From NCBI RefSeq assembly GCF_001273845.1, contig NZ_JHBW01000062.1:62001-126000 (forward strand): DNA of 64,000 nucleotides. Direction: 5' to 3'. The stretch comes from Leucobacter musarum subsp. musarum. GTDB taxonomy: Bacteria > Actinomycetota > Actinomycetes > Actinomycetales > Microbacteriaceae. The notes under the pieces are model-generated. The model was not told where the DNA came from. It saw only the letters and a program-made list of their open reading frames with translations, and did not search any database. How positions within the stretch are numbered: the stretch's first letter is position 1; every line of letters begins with the position of its first letter. This document shows positions 1-6,992 of this stretch, in pieces. The translations under genes and the position numbers were made by a program.

Positions 1-2
1 AA

Positions 3-737
3 CCGCGCATTGAAGCCGTGTCGGGCGCCGAGCGGTTGACGTGGACGCCGGTCGACGGTGGGGCGAGCCTCGCCGTGGACGACACCATTGCGGTCGACCT
101 GCAGGTGCGCGTGGACGACACGCTCTTCTCAGCCCAGGGCGTCACGAATGTCGCATCGGTGCGTTCGGACGACGACGCGAACCCGGCGAACAACGTCGCC
201 GACGCGACCGTGGTCATCGACCCCGTAGCGACGCTCGTGGTTGAGAAGACCGCGGTGGGCGACTTCCAGGTCGGCGGAACGGGCGAATACCGCATCACCG
301 TCGAGAACCAGGGCCCCACTGCGGACCCCGGCCCGATCACGGTGATCGATCAACTGCCCGATGGGCTGCGGTTCGCTTCGTCGCCGTCTGCCGAGGTCTC
401 CGTCGACGGACAGCGCGTTGCCTGGACGATCGAGCACGGGTTGCAGGTGGGCGAGCGCGCGGAGTTCACGCTGTTCGTGCACGTGGATCAGGGGGCCTAC
501 CCATCGGTGACGAACACGGTCACCGTATCGAGTCAGACCACGCAGACCGATGGAGCTCGGTTGACCGACGACGCCACCGTCGAGGTGCGCGCCGCTGACG
601 GGCTGGCGACGACGGGAGGCGACGCGGCACCCCTGGCTGCGCTGGCAGCCTTGCTCCTCCTGGTCGGTGGAGCGGTCGCCCTGATGCTCGCTCGCCGCCG
701 TCGTGGTCGAGCCGCCGCTGAGGTGACGACCGCCTAG
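3..737 (+). CDS. Cell-wall-anchored DUF11-repeat protein, C-terminal part (5-prime partial)
   Basis: The reading frame is open at the window start, so only the C-terminal part of a longer surface protein is seen. It shows at least one complete DUF11-type beta-sandwich repeat (roughly visible residues 80-195: VEKTAVGDFQVGG through the TNTVTV strand), preceded by the end of another. Then comes a sorting signal: LATTGG, a hydrophobic stretch of about 20 residues and an Arg-rich tail. The LATTG pentapeptide fits the LAXTG pattern used by class E sortases of actinobacteria, so covalent attachment to peptidoglycan is inferred. The stop overlaps the convergent S4-domain gene by 4 bp. No function beyond surface display or adhesion can be assigned. 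Confidence 0.85.
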   Translation, partial: PRIEAVSGAERLTWTPVDGGASLAVDDTIAVDLQVRVDDTLFSAQGVTNVASVRSDDDANPANNVADATVVIDPVATLVVEKTAVGDFQVGGTGEYRITVENQGPTADPGPITVIDQLPDGLRFASSPSAEVSVDGQRVAWTIEHGLQVGERAEFTLFVHVDQGAYPSVTNTVTVSSQTTQTDGARLTDDATVEVRAADGLATTGGDAAPLAALAALLLLVGGAVALMLARRRRGRAAAEVTTA

Positions 738-1114
738 TCGTCGGACTCCCGGCCTCGGAGCCGATCGATCTCGCGCCGTTCGCGCTTGGTCGGTCGGCCC
801 GCGCCGCGATCCCGAATGATTTCGGCGGGCCGCTCGACGCGAGGCGGCGGGGGCGGCGTGAGATCTTCGAAGTGCTTCGCCGCTTCGGCAGCGCTGCCCC
901 GGCGCACGGGCAGGCCGGTCGCGCGGTAGATCGTGTCGAAGCCGTGCTGACGCACGCGCACCTCGTCGCCGATGCGCACCGGCTGGGCGGCCTTCGCGGT
1001 CACACCGTTGACACGGACGTGGCCGGCGCGGCACGCCGTCGTCGCCTGGCTGCGGGTCTTTGCGAGGCGCACGCCCCAGACCCAGGTGTCTACCCGTACG
1101 CTCTCGCCCGCCAT
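734..1114 (-). CDS. S4 RNA-binding domain protein (HslR/Hsp15-like)
   Basis: A 126-residue protein whose first 60 or so residues form an S4 RNA-binding domain (VRVDTWVWGVRLAKTRSQA, then GHVRVNG and IGDEVRV). A basic tail contains RPTKRERREIDR. This is the Hsp15/HslR pattern; family members bind the 50S subunit with a stalled peptidyl-tRNA. I chose the ATG at 1114 because the S4 domain begins there and a TACGAT box lies 7 nt upstream (1122-1127), which fits a leaderless mRNA. A longer frame upstream has no similarity to the family. The gene converges on the wall protein, with a 4-bp overlap. Confidence 0.85.
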   Translation of the reverse strand: MAGESVRVDTWVWGVRLAKTRSQATTACRAGHVRVNGVTAKAAQPVRIGDEVRVRQHGFDTIYRATGLPVRRGSAAEAAKHFEDLTPPPPPRVERPAEIIRDRGAGRPTKRERREIDRLRGRESDD

Positions 1115-1121
1115 AGACTCG

Positions 1122-1127
1122 ATCGTA
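1122..1127 (-). promoter_or_regulatory. -10 box, leaderless S4-protein gene
   Basis: TACGAT on the minus strand ends 7 nt before the ATG at 1114. It matches TANNNT and fits transcription starting at the start codon. Confidence 0.5.
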
Positions 1128-1165
1128 GTCGGCGCTGTCGGGGCGCTGCATGAGATCGAGGGGCT

Positions 1166-1810
1166 ATGGAGTACGAGACGATCGTCACGGCCGTGGACGC
1201 CGAGCAGGAGATCTCGCGCTCCCGGTTTCTGGTGCGGCTCGAACGCGTCGCCGATGAGGCCGAAGCACGCGAGGTGATCGCCCGGGTACGCGCCGAGCAT
1301 CCGCGCGCCCGCCACCATTGCTCAGCGTTCGTGCTGGGGCCAGACGGGCGTGTGCAGCGCTCGAACGACGACGGTGAGCCCAGCGGTACGGCGGGCGCTC
1401 CCATGCTCGATGCGCTGGTTTCGGCGGGGCTCAGTGACGTCGTCGCTGTCGTCACTCGCTACTTCGGCGGTGTGCTGCTGGGGGCAGGTGGCCTGACCCG
1501 CGCGTATCGCTCGAGCGTCGCGAGCGCCACGCAGCGGGCGCGACGTCAGCCGCGCGGGCTGCGACGATCCGTCACCGTGCACTGCGCCTACGACATCGCG
1601 CCGCAGATCGAGGCCGAGGCGCGTCGTCGCGGGTACGGGATCGGCTCGGCCGAGTACACCGATCGCGTGGCGCAGCGCTTCGCGCTCGCTGAAGACGAGG
1701 TGTCTAGGCTCGCCGCACTCGCCGCCGAGGTGAGTGCCGGTTCGGCCGAACTCGAGACGGGTGCCGCCGAGTACGTCGACCTGGAACGCCCGGTCGGCGC
1801 TGCGCGGTAG
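1166..1810 (+). CDS. YigZ/IMPACT family protein
   Basis: A 214-residue member of the UPF0029/IMPACT family. The N-terminal domain has the family signatures CSAFVLGPDG, SNDDGEPSGTAG and TRYFGGVLLGAGGL, followed by the small C-terminal DUF1949-like domain (about residues 135-200). The length is normal for bacterial YigZ. Related proteins bind nucleic acid or ribosomes, but the bacterial role is not settled. The start has a short G-rich Shine-Dalgarno (GAGGGG) just upstream. The gene stands alone; the next gene on the same strand is about 290 bp away. Confidence 0.9.
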   Translation: MEYETIVTAVDAEQEISRSRFLVRLERVADEAEAREVIARVRAEHPRARHHCSAFVLGPDGRVQRSNDDGEPSGTAGAPMLDALVSAGLSDVVAVVTRYFGGVLLGAGGLTRAYRSSVASATQRARRQPRGLRRSVTVHCAYDIAPQIEAEARRRGYGIGSAEYTDRVAQRFALAEDEVSRLAALAAEVSAGSAELETGAAEYVDLERPVGAAR

Positions 1811-1844
1811 TCGAGGGCGCGCGCCTGTTGCACGTCTCGGGCAC

Positions 1845-1967
1845 GAAAAAGCCCCCGGTAGCCTGGGGGACAGGTCCGGGGGCATGCCTCCCGCGTGGTA
1901 GGGGAAGTACCGTTGCGGGAGATGGTTTGAACTCGGGGGAACGAATCTTCAACCACTGAAGAGCTTA
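1845..1967 (-). ncRNA. Candidate structured small RNA with C-rich hairpin loops (6C-like)
   Basis: Read on the minus strand, this gene-free stretch folds into three successive hairpins: a 5-bp stem (1957-1961 with 1947-1951), a nested stem of 7 bp (1915-1921 with 1888-1894) plus 4 bp (1908-1911 with 1897-1900) closing a CTTCCCC loop, and an 8+4-bp terminator stem with a TCCCC loop followed by TTTTT. Two hairpins with C-rich loops, the second acting as terminator, resemble the actinobacterial 6C RNA, although the C runs here are shorter than six. Promoter and 5-prime end are uncertain; TAAGCT at 1962-1967 would place the start inside the first hairpin. Confidence 0.4.
1846..1883 (-). terminator. 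Intrinsic terminator (minus strand)
   Basis: An 8-bp perfect stem, GCCCCCGG (1876-1883) with CCGGGGGC (1851-1858), plus an inner CCTG/CAGG pair, is followed on the minus strand by five T residues (1846-1850). There is no T run on the plus side, so it does not terminate yigZ. It implies a minus-strand transcript from the gene-free region. Confidence 0.75.
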
Positions 1968-1992
1968 TGCGTCGTGTGCCGACCGTGGGTGT

Positions 1993-2027
1993 GATTCACC
2001 TCGGATTCACCCGAGGATTCACCCGCT
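1993..2027. repeat. Three tandem GATTCACC repeats upstream of holB
   Basis: GATTCACC occurs at 1993, 2004 and 2016 (period 11-12 bp, about one helical turn), within units GATTCACCTCG, GATTCACCCGAG and GATTCACCCGCT. The repeats lie between the candidate small RNA and holB. Helical phasing is compatible with a protein-binding array. Confidence 0.6.
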
Positions 2028-2091
2028 GGCGAGACTGAGTCCAGGAATCTGTGCGTCGGGACTTCGACCTCGCGTTGTCGGAGGGGCGCGA

Positions 2092-2097
2092 TACGCT
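2092..2097 (+). promoter_or_regulatory. -10 box, leaderless holB
   Basis: TACGCT ends 6 nt before the GTG start of holB at 2104. No Shine-Dalgarno is visible. Confidence 0.5.
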
Positions 2098-2103
2098 TTC
2101 GGG

Positions 2104-3258
2104 GTGGACTACTGGGCAGAAATCGTGGGTCAGCCCGATGCTGTGCGCATGCTCGACGCGGCATCGGCACCCGACGCGGTTCCGGCGCACGCCTGGCTCA
2201 TCACTGGCCCGCCGGGGTCAGGTCGGTCGAATCTGGCCTTCCGGTTCGCCGCCGCGCTCATTGCGCGCGGCCACGACCGCGATTCCGTGTTCGAGCAGGT
2301 GCGCGCGCGAACGCACCCCGATCTCGGCGTGCTCACCACGCAGAAGCTGCTCATCGATATCAAGGCGGCTCGCGAAATCGTCACGACGGCGCACTACTCG
2401 CCCGCCGAGGGGCGCTACCGGGTGATCGTGATCGAAGATGCCGACCGCATGCCCGAGCGCACGTCGAATGTGCTGCTGAAAGCACTGGAAGAGCCGCCCG
2501 AGCGCACCATCTGGGTGCTGTGTGCACCGAGCGAGGCCGATCTGCTCCCCACGATCCGGTCTCGAGCGCGCTCGCTACGCCTGGTCACGCCGAGCCCGAC
2601 CGACATTGCGCGTCTGCTGCATGAGCGCGACGGCATCAACGCTGAGGCGGCGGAGCGCGCGGCGCGGCTCGCGCAGAGCCACATCGGCATGGCGCGCCGA
2701 CTCGCGAGCGATCCCGATGCGATGCAGCGCCGCGAGCGCACGATCGAGATCGCACTCGGCATCCAGACGCTCGGAGACGCCATGCGCGCCGCCGCTGCAC
2801 TGGTCAAAGTGGCCGAGGCCGACGCGGCGGCGATCACCGAGGAGCTCGACGCGCGTGAGCGCGAGGAGGCGATGCGCGGCCTCGGCCTGGCGCCGGGGGC
2901 GGCGATTCCTCCGCAGATGCGGTCGCAGATCCGGGCCCTCGAGGAAGACCAGAAGCGGCGCGCCACGCGCAGTCTGCGCGACGGGATCGACCGTATTCTG
3001 ACCGACTTGCTCTCGCTGTTCCGCGATGTACTGCTGGTCGCGCTCGACGCCGAGCCAGAACTCGTGAACCGCGAGCATGAGGCAGCGATCCGCGAACTCG
3101 CGGCCCGCTGGGGCGCAGAGCGCTCGCTCTCGGTGGTCGCGGCCGTCGAGGCGGCGCGCGATCGGCTGAAGCGCGGCATCACACCGGGTCTGGTGCTCGA
3201 GGCTCTGTTTGCGCTGCAGAGCACGGCAGATTCGCGCACGCTCGAGGGTGCGCGATGA
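2104..3258 (+). CDS. holB: DNA polymerase III delta-prime subunit
   Basis: A 384-residue clamp-loader subunit. It begins with the typical Val-Gly-Gln-Pro region, has a P-loop-like GPPGSGRSN (residues 35-43; Arg replaces the Walker Lys, as usual in delta-prime), the VIVIEDADRM segment, LLKALEEPP, and an SRARSLR element at the SRC-motif position. It takes part in loading the sliding clamp at replication forks. The cysteine cluster of the zinc module found in many delta-prime proteins is absent; the corresponding segment (about residues 52-72) has no Cys. The GTG start follows a TACGCT box by 6 nt, so the mRNA is probably leaderless. The last codon overlaps the next gene (ATGA), implying coupled translation. 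No tmk is adjacent. Confidence 0.9.
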   Translation: MDYWAEIVGQPDAVRMLDAASAPDAVPAHAWLITGPPGSGRSNLAFRFAAALIARGHDRDSVFEQVRARTHPDLGVLTTQKLLIDIKAAREIVTTAHYSPAEGRYRVIVIEDADRMPERTSNVLLKALEEPPERTIWVLCAPSEADLLPTIRSRARSLRLVTPSPTDIARLLHERDGINAEAAERAARLAQSHIGMARRLASDPDAMQRRERTIEIALGIQTLGDAMRAAAALVKVAEADAAAITEELDAREREEAMRGLGLAPGAAIPPQMRSQIRALEEDQKRRATRSLRDGIDRILTDLLSLFRDVLLVALDAEPELVNREHEAAIRELAARWGAERSLSVVAAVEAARDRLKRGITPGLVLEALFALQSTADSRTLEGAR

Positions 3259-4820
3259 GCGCGCGACGACGCCAGGGGCGCGCCGGCCGGGCGCTCGCTG
3301 CGGTGGCCTTGACTGCTGCGGCCGCGCTGGCGCTCAGCGGCTGTGCGCCGATCAGTGCCCTGATTCAGGGCGCGCTGCAGCGCACACCCCAACTTCCGTC
3401 AATTCCTGAGCGCACGGTCGCCGGGTTCGGCGCGCAGCAACCCGAATGGGTGGCGTGCCAGAACGGGTTGCAGTGCGCCGTCGTCAACGCGCCGCTCGAC
3501 TGGGCCGATCCGGCCGGTGAGACCATCACGCTCAGCCTGGTGAAGCAGCCGGCGCTCGGCGGTTCGGCGCTCGGTTCGCTCTTCGTGAACCCCGGCGGGC
3601 CGGGTGCATCGGGCGTCGAGTACCTGTCGGGCGGTGTCGGCGGCGCAGTGCAGAACGACGTGCAGCAACAGTACGACGTGATCGCCTGGGATCCGCGCGG
3701 AGTCGGCCAATCGAGCCCCGTAACGTGTCTCGACGCCGCGGGCATGGACGACTATCTCTTCGGTGATGAGGGTACAGCCGATATCGAGGTCGGCAGCGAC
3801 GAGTGGATCGCGGCATCGAAGCAGATGAGCACCGAATTCGGCCAGGCCTGCCTGCAGCGCACCGGTGACCTGCTGGGGCATGTGAGCACCGCAGAAACGG
3901 TGCAAGACCTCGACATGCTCCGCGCCATCGCGGGCGACCCGAAGCTCAACTACCTCGGCTATTCCTATGGCACGTACATCGGTGCACGGTACGCGGATGC
4001 CTACCCCGAACACGTCGGCAGGCTCGTGCTCGACGGGGCAATGGATCCGTCTACCAGTATCGGTGACGTCGTGCGCGAGCAGACGCGGGGCTTCGAGCAG
4101 GCGCTGCGCGCGTACGCGACGGATTGCCTGACGCGCGACGACTGCCCGCTCAATGGTCCGGTCGACATCGGCATGGCGCAGATCAGTGCGCTCCTCGATC
4201 GCGTTGAAGCCGCCCCGCTGCGGGGGTCAGACGGTCGCGAATTCTCGGTGTCCACGATGATCACCGCTATCATCACCCCACTCTATTCGCAGAGCAACTG
4301 GGGATACCTCGACCAGCTGTTCTCGTCAGTCGCCGAGGGCAACGCCGACATCGGGCTGTCGCTCGCAGATTTCTACTACGATCGCGAGAACGGCGAATAT
4401 CTCACGAATTCGACCGAGGCGTTCTCGGCGATCAACTGCCTTGACTACCCCGCGGGCAACACCGACCCCGCGGTGATGCGCGCAGAAGCGGCGGAGTTGA
4501 ACGAGATCGCACCGACCATCGGGCGATACCAGGGGTACGGTGACCTCTTCTGCGCCTCGTGGCCCGAAGCGCCGGCAGCGGAACGCGGATCTGTCGAGGC
4601 GGCGGGTGCCGACCCGATTCTGGTCGTCGGCACGACGGGTGACCCGGCAACGCCCTATCGCTGGGCGGAGTCGCTGGCAGATCAGCTCGACAGTGGAGTG
4701 CTCGTCACGTTCAATGGCGAGGGGCACACGGCTTACGGCAATAACTCCTGCATCAACGGGGTGATTGACGACTACTTCCTCACCGGTGCGACGCCGAGCG
4801 CGGATCCGCAGTGCCGCTAA
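3255..4820 (+). CDS. Secreted lipoprotein alpha/beta-hydrolase, tripeptidyl aminopeptidase (TAP) family
   Basis: 521 residues. A lipoprotein signal peptide ends in a lipobox (LALSGC, Cys at about residue 30). The hydrolase core has NPGGPGASG (oxyanion region), AWDPRGVG, the nucleophile elbow GYSYGTYIGA, and a C-terminal TAP-like domain with GTTGDPATPY and the His of GEGHTAYG. This is the layout of Streptomyces SlpD/SlpE and tripeptidyl aminopeptidases, which trim N-terminal peptides outside the membrane. It overlaps holB by 4 bp, a pairing I would expect to be conserved in relatives. Substrate is not predictable from sequence. Confidence 0.9.
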   Translation: MSARRRQGRAGRALAAVALTAAAALALSGCAPISALIQGALQRTPQLPSIPERTVAGFGAQQPEWVACQNGLQCAVVNAPLDWADPAGETITLSLVKQPALGGSALGSLFVNPGGPGASGVEYLSGGVGGAVQNDVQQQYDVIAWDPRGVGQSSPVTCLDAAGMDDYLFGDEGTADIEVGSDEWIAASKQMSTEFGQACLQRTGDLLGHVSTAETVQDLDMLRAIAGDPKLNYLGYSYGTYIGARYADAYPEHVGRLVLDGAMDPSTSIGDVVREQTRGFEQALRAYATDCLTRDDCPLNGPVDIGMAQISALLDRVEAAPLRGSDGREFSVSTMITAIITPLYSQSNWGYLDQLFSSVAEGNADIGLSLADFYYDRENGEYLTNSTEAFSAINCLDYPAGNTDPAVMRAEAAELNEIAPTIGRYQGYGDLFCASWPEAPAAERGSVEAAGADPILVVGTTGDPATPYRWAESLADQLDSGVLVTFNGEGHTAYGNNSCINGVIDDYFLTGATPSADPQCR

Positions 4821-4877
4821 CCGGTGACGACGTGGGCGAGCGCGTCGTCGATGTGCAAACAGTGCCCCACATCGTGC

Positions 4878-4883
4878 TAAAGT
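4878..4883 (+). promoter_or_regulatory. -10 box of tRNA-Thr
   Basis: TAAAGT lies 33 nt before the tRNA 5-prime end. The -35 element is weak. Confidence 0.5.
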
Positions 4884-4916
4884 GATTTCTCGTGTGCGAG
4901 AGAGATTTCGCACCGC

Positions 4917-4988
4917 GCCGACTTAGCTCAGGGGTAGAGCAGTTCCCTCGTAAAGAACAGGTCCCGGGTTCAAATCCCGGAGTCGGCT
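4917..4988 (+). tRNA. tRNA-Thr (anticodon CGT)
   Basis: A full cloverleaf is visible: acceptor GCCGACT/AGTCGGC, D stem GCTC/GAGC, anticodon loop CTCGTAA giving anticodon CGT (codon ACG), T arm CCGGG-TTCAAAT-CCCGG, discriminator T. One C-A mismatch closes the anticodon stem. CCA is not encoded. Confidence 0.95.
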
Positions 4989-5002
4989 CCGTTGGAAACA
5001 AA

Positions 5003-5034
5003 GGCCGTCCGCCCGATTGGGTGGGCGGCCTTTT
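5003..5034 (+). terminator. Terminator downstream of tRNA-Thr
   Basis: GGCCGTCCGCCC, a short loop and GTGGGCGGCC, followed by TTTTCG, form a GC-rich hairpin with a U tract 14 nt after the tRNA. Confidence 0.8.
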
Positions 5035-5333
5035 CGTTTCGTGGCCGCATCACCGACAGTTCCCGAAAGGGGCCAGCGAGTCGCGTCTCCTGGGTCAGGT
5101 CTACGGGTGAGCTGGACTCCGGACATGAGCTGCCCCCTCGCCCGGGTGTGGAAACGAGGGGGCAGGGTGTCTCATCTGTGCGAATCGACGCGTCCCGAGC
5201 CTCGACGGTGTATGGGGTACACAAGGACGATCGAGGCTGGACGATAAAAGATCCTGCCATGGTTCTCAAGATTATGGAAGACACAATAATTAACCCAAGC
5301 AGTGAATTGTTTCCTGAATTGCACAACTTGTGT
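5035..5333. other. Gene-free stretch with two hairpins and an AT-rich end
   Basis: No convincing gene. It holds an 11-bp perfect inverted repeat (5130-5140 with 5155-5165) with no T run on either side, and a nested one (5200-5205 with 5231-5236, enclosing GTGTA/TACAC at 5208-5222). From about 5240 to 5345 base composition drops well below the rest of the window (for example ACAATAATTAAC), ending in the promoter of the first DUF7882 gene. Confidence 0.6.
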
Positions 5334-5339
5334 CATACT
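5334..5339 (+). promoter_or_regulatory. -10 box, leaderless DUF7882 gene
   Basis: CATACT ends 7 nt before the ATG at 5347. No Shine-Dalgarno is present. Confidence 0.45.
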
Positions 5340-5346
5340 TTTCGGC

Positions 5347-5679
5347 ATGGGGTACATCACACACGGAAACCGTGAATACGAGTTCGAAGACCGCACATTG
5401 GCCCACCTCAAAGTGGTGATCGGCCAAAAGCTCAGCCGGAGAGAACCGTTCTTCCTGAGTTGGTCACTTCCCATCGCGAAGGGGAGCGGCCGCTACGAGC
5501 TCTGGATCTCAGAGCACTCACCGATTGCGTTCCGCTTCTCGGGCGGGAAACAGCCAGAACTCAACCAAGACTGGCTCCGAGCACTCCTCGCGATCTCGCA
5601 CAGCTCGCGCGGGCTCGTTGTGCTCACTGAGATGGACGCCCTGAAATGGGCAAAGCGTAACCCCGTTCTGGCGGCGTAG
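5347..5679 (+). CDS. Small DUF7882-type protein, copy 1
   Basis: 110 residues beginning MGYITHGNREYEFEDRTLAH. I recognise the family (small Microbacteriaceae proteins sometimes mislabelled as DNA ligase, DUF7882) from the opening G-x2-HG-N-x-EY pattern, the LAHLKVVIGQKL segment, the FFLSW strand, and a C-terminal half with FRFSGG and the SSRGLVVL strand. The function is unknown. The copy at 5990 is a clear paralogue over its whole length. The start is set by homology with the paralogue and by CATACT 7 nt upstream. The gene sits just after tRNA-Thr and an AT-rich patch, and is followed 9 bp later by a small hypothetical gene, so the two are probably co-transcribed. Confidence 0.8.
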   Translation: MGYITHGNREYEFEDRTLAHLKVVIGQKLSRREPFFLSWSLPIAKGSGRYELWISEHSPIAFRFSGGKQPELNQDWLRALLAISHSSRGLVVLTEMDALKWAKRNPVLAA

Positions 5680-5688
5680 GAGAAGGCC

Positions 5689-5916
5689 ATGAGTAATATC
5701 GTCGAAAACCCTGACGTTCGGAAACTCCGTGAACGTTTGCGCGCTGCGTGGGATTATGAGCTCCAGAACCACCCATTCGCGAGCGGTGATTTCGAGAACC
5801 CGTACGGTGCCGATGAGCCATCTTTCGATGAGCTCATTCAGCCCCGGCTTCCCGAGTTCGACTCGGCGAACGAACGGCCGCTGCGATACGCAGACCAATT
5901 ATTCGCTGCGGCCTGA
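5689..5916 (+). CDS. Small hypothetical protein between the DUF7882 copies
   Basis: 75 residues, acidic, rich in Glu/Asp/Pro, with a likely N-terminal helix (VRKLRERLRAAWDYELQNH) and a C-terminal FDELIQPRLPEF segment. There is no membrane segment and no motif I recognise. A strong ribosome-binding site (AGGAGAAGG at 5678-5686) supports it as a real gene, translated from the same message as the DUF7882 gene that ends 9 bp earlier. The pairing may point to a joint function, but none can be assigned. Confidence 0.65.
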   Translation: MSNIVENPDVRKLRERLRAAWDYELQNHPFASGDFENPYGADEPSFDELIQPRLPEFDSANERPLRYADQLFAAA

Positions 5917-5989
5917 CGAAAGACATACCAGTAACAGTATCCTCAGTCAACCACTGGTCAGAACTTTCTCCACTGCCAGTCTGAGCCGT

Positions 5990-6316
5990 ATGGGGTACTT
6001 GATACACGGCAATCACGAGTATGCGTTCGAAGATCGGCTGCTCGCGCACCTGAAGACCGTGATCGGTCAGAAACTGCTCAAGCAGGAAGGGTTCTTCCTG
6101 AGCTGGACGAAGACCGCGGATGAGGGAAGCGGCCGAGTGTCGGTGTGGCTGTCGCCGCACGTCACCGTGGCCTTTCGGCTCGGCGGAGATCGGATCGAAC
6201 TGAATCCCGTGTGGATCCGCGCGCTCGCCGCGCTCTCACACACGCAGCGCGGTCTGGTCGTCGTCAGCGAAGAGGAAGCGGAGAAGTACGCGAAGCGTGC
6301 GCCCGACTTGATCTAG
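5990..6316 (+). CDS. Small DUF7882-type protein, copy 2
   Basis: 108 residues starting MGYLIHGNHEYAFEDRLLAH, paralogous to the protein at 5347-5679 along its entire length (shared LAHLK-x-VIGQKL, FFLSW, GSGR, LN-x2-W-x-RAL and the RGLVV strand). Its codon use looks more GC-rich than copy 1, so copy 1 is either newer or drifting. A CAGTCT box at 5977-5982 lies exactly 7 nt before this ATG, the same geometry as copy 1, which argues for a separate leaderless transcript. A longer frame reading upstream is not supported by the family. Function unknown. Confidence 0.8.
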   Translation: MGYLIHGNHEYAFEDRLLAHLKTVIGQKLLKQEGFFLSWTKTADEGSGRVSVWLSPHVTVAFRLGGDRIELNPVWIRALAALSHTQRGLVVVSEEEAEKYAKRAPDLI

Positions 6317-6348
6317 GCGCGGTGCGTGAGACCGTGAACGCGGAGGCG

Positions 6349-6957
6349 CTACTGCGCCGTGAGTTCGCGTGAGATCTCTTCGGAGGCGAGCTGCGACTCG
6401 GCGACCAGCGCGGCATCTCCTGGGCGATCCGGGTCGAGCCAATCGTCATGGAAATCGCGCGGCAGCACGAGCGGCATGCGCGGCCACACCTCGGCGGCTT
6501 CACCAACGGCGTCGCGAGTGACCATCGAGTACGAGATGAGCTCGGAGCCGTCGTCGAGAGCGACGGTCGAGGTCAGTGCGGCGATGCCGAAGGCCTCATC
6601 GCCGGGCAGCCGGAAGCGGCCCTGCTTCTCCACGTACCAGGTGGCGGGCAGGATCGCCCGGTGCTGAAACGGGCGCTTCCATGAGCGCAGCAGCTTGTCG
6701 TCACGCGAATTGAACGCGGAGAATTTCACGGGCCCACTCGCGTCGAGCCAGAGCCACCACCAGGCGAGCTGCACGGAGCGCTCGCCGACGGCATCGGCGC
6801 GAATCACGGGGTTGAGATTGCGGGCGTTCTTGCCGGTGATCTTCGCGCCCGTCGACCGCTGCTCGATCCAGGCATCGATCAGCGCAGCGTTCTCGGGCTC
6901 GCTCAGCGGATCGAGATCGAGGGGAAGCGACCCGCTGAGTCCATACGACGCGCACAT
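6349..6957 (-). CDS. SRAP-domain protein (HMCES/YedK family), catalytic His replaced
   Basis: 202 residues starting MCASYG, so Cys2 can become the N-terminal nucleophile after Met removal. The family elements NARNLNP, FSAFNSRDDKL (conserved Asn), ILPATWYVEK (Glu aligned with the PADGFYEW motif) and RMPLVLP are present. SRAP proteins attach covalently to abasic sites in single-stranded DNA and protect them. At the usual active-site His (consensus H-x-RMP) this protein reads VWPRMP, with Trp. The start lies 6 nt after TAGCCT, consistent with a leaderless mRNA divergent from the acyltransferase gene. It probably still crosslinks, but release by the His-assisted route may be altered. Confidence 0.85.
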   Translation of the reverse strand: MCASYGLSGSLPLDLDPLSEPENAALIDAWIEQRSTGAKITGKNARNLNPVIRADAVGERSVQLAWWWLWLDASGPVKFSAFNSRDDKLLRSWKRPFQHRAILPATWYVEKQGRFRLPGDEAFGIAALTSTVALDDGSELISYSMVTRDAVGEAAEVWPRMPLVLPRDFHDDWLDPDRPGDAALVAESQLASEEISRELTAQ

Positions 6958-6963
6958 GTAGTC

Positions 6964-6969
6964 AGGCTA
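6964..6969 (-). promoter_or_regulatory. -10 box, leaderless SRAP gene
   Basis: TAGCCT on the minus strand ends 6 nt before the ATG at 6957. Confidence 0.5.
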
Positions 6970-6986
6970 CGCCTCAAGACGTCGCT

Positions 6987-6992
6987 TAGCCT
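6987..6992 (+). promoter_or_regulatory. -10 box, leaderless acyltransferase gene
   Basis: TAGCCT ends 7 nt before the ATG at 7000, mirroring the box of the divergent SRAP gene. Confidence 0.5.

Noticed and set aside
1949-2190. Two overlapping minus-strand ORFs (73 and 64 codons) upstream of holB
   Set aside because: They read through the GATTCACC repeats and the holB 5-prime end, have no ribosome-binding site and no family similarity.
4826-4849. GACGACG/CGTCGTC inverted repeat after the aminopeptidase gene as a terminator
   Set aside because: No T run follows and the tRNA promoter begins right after it.
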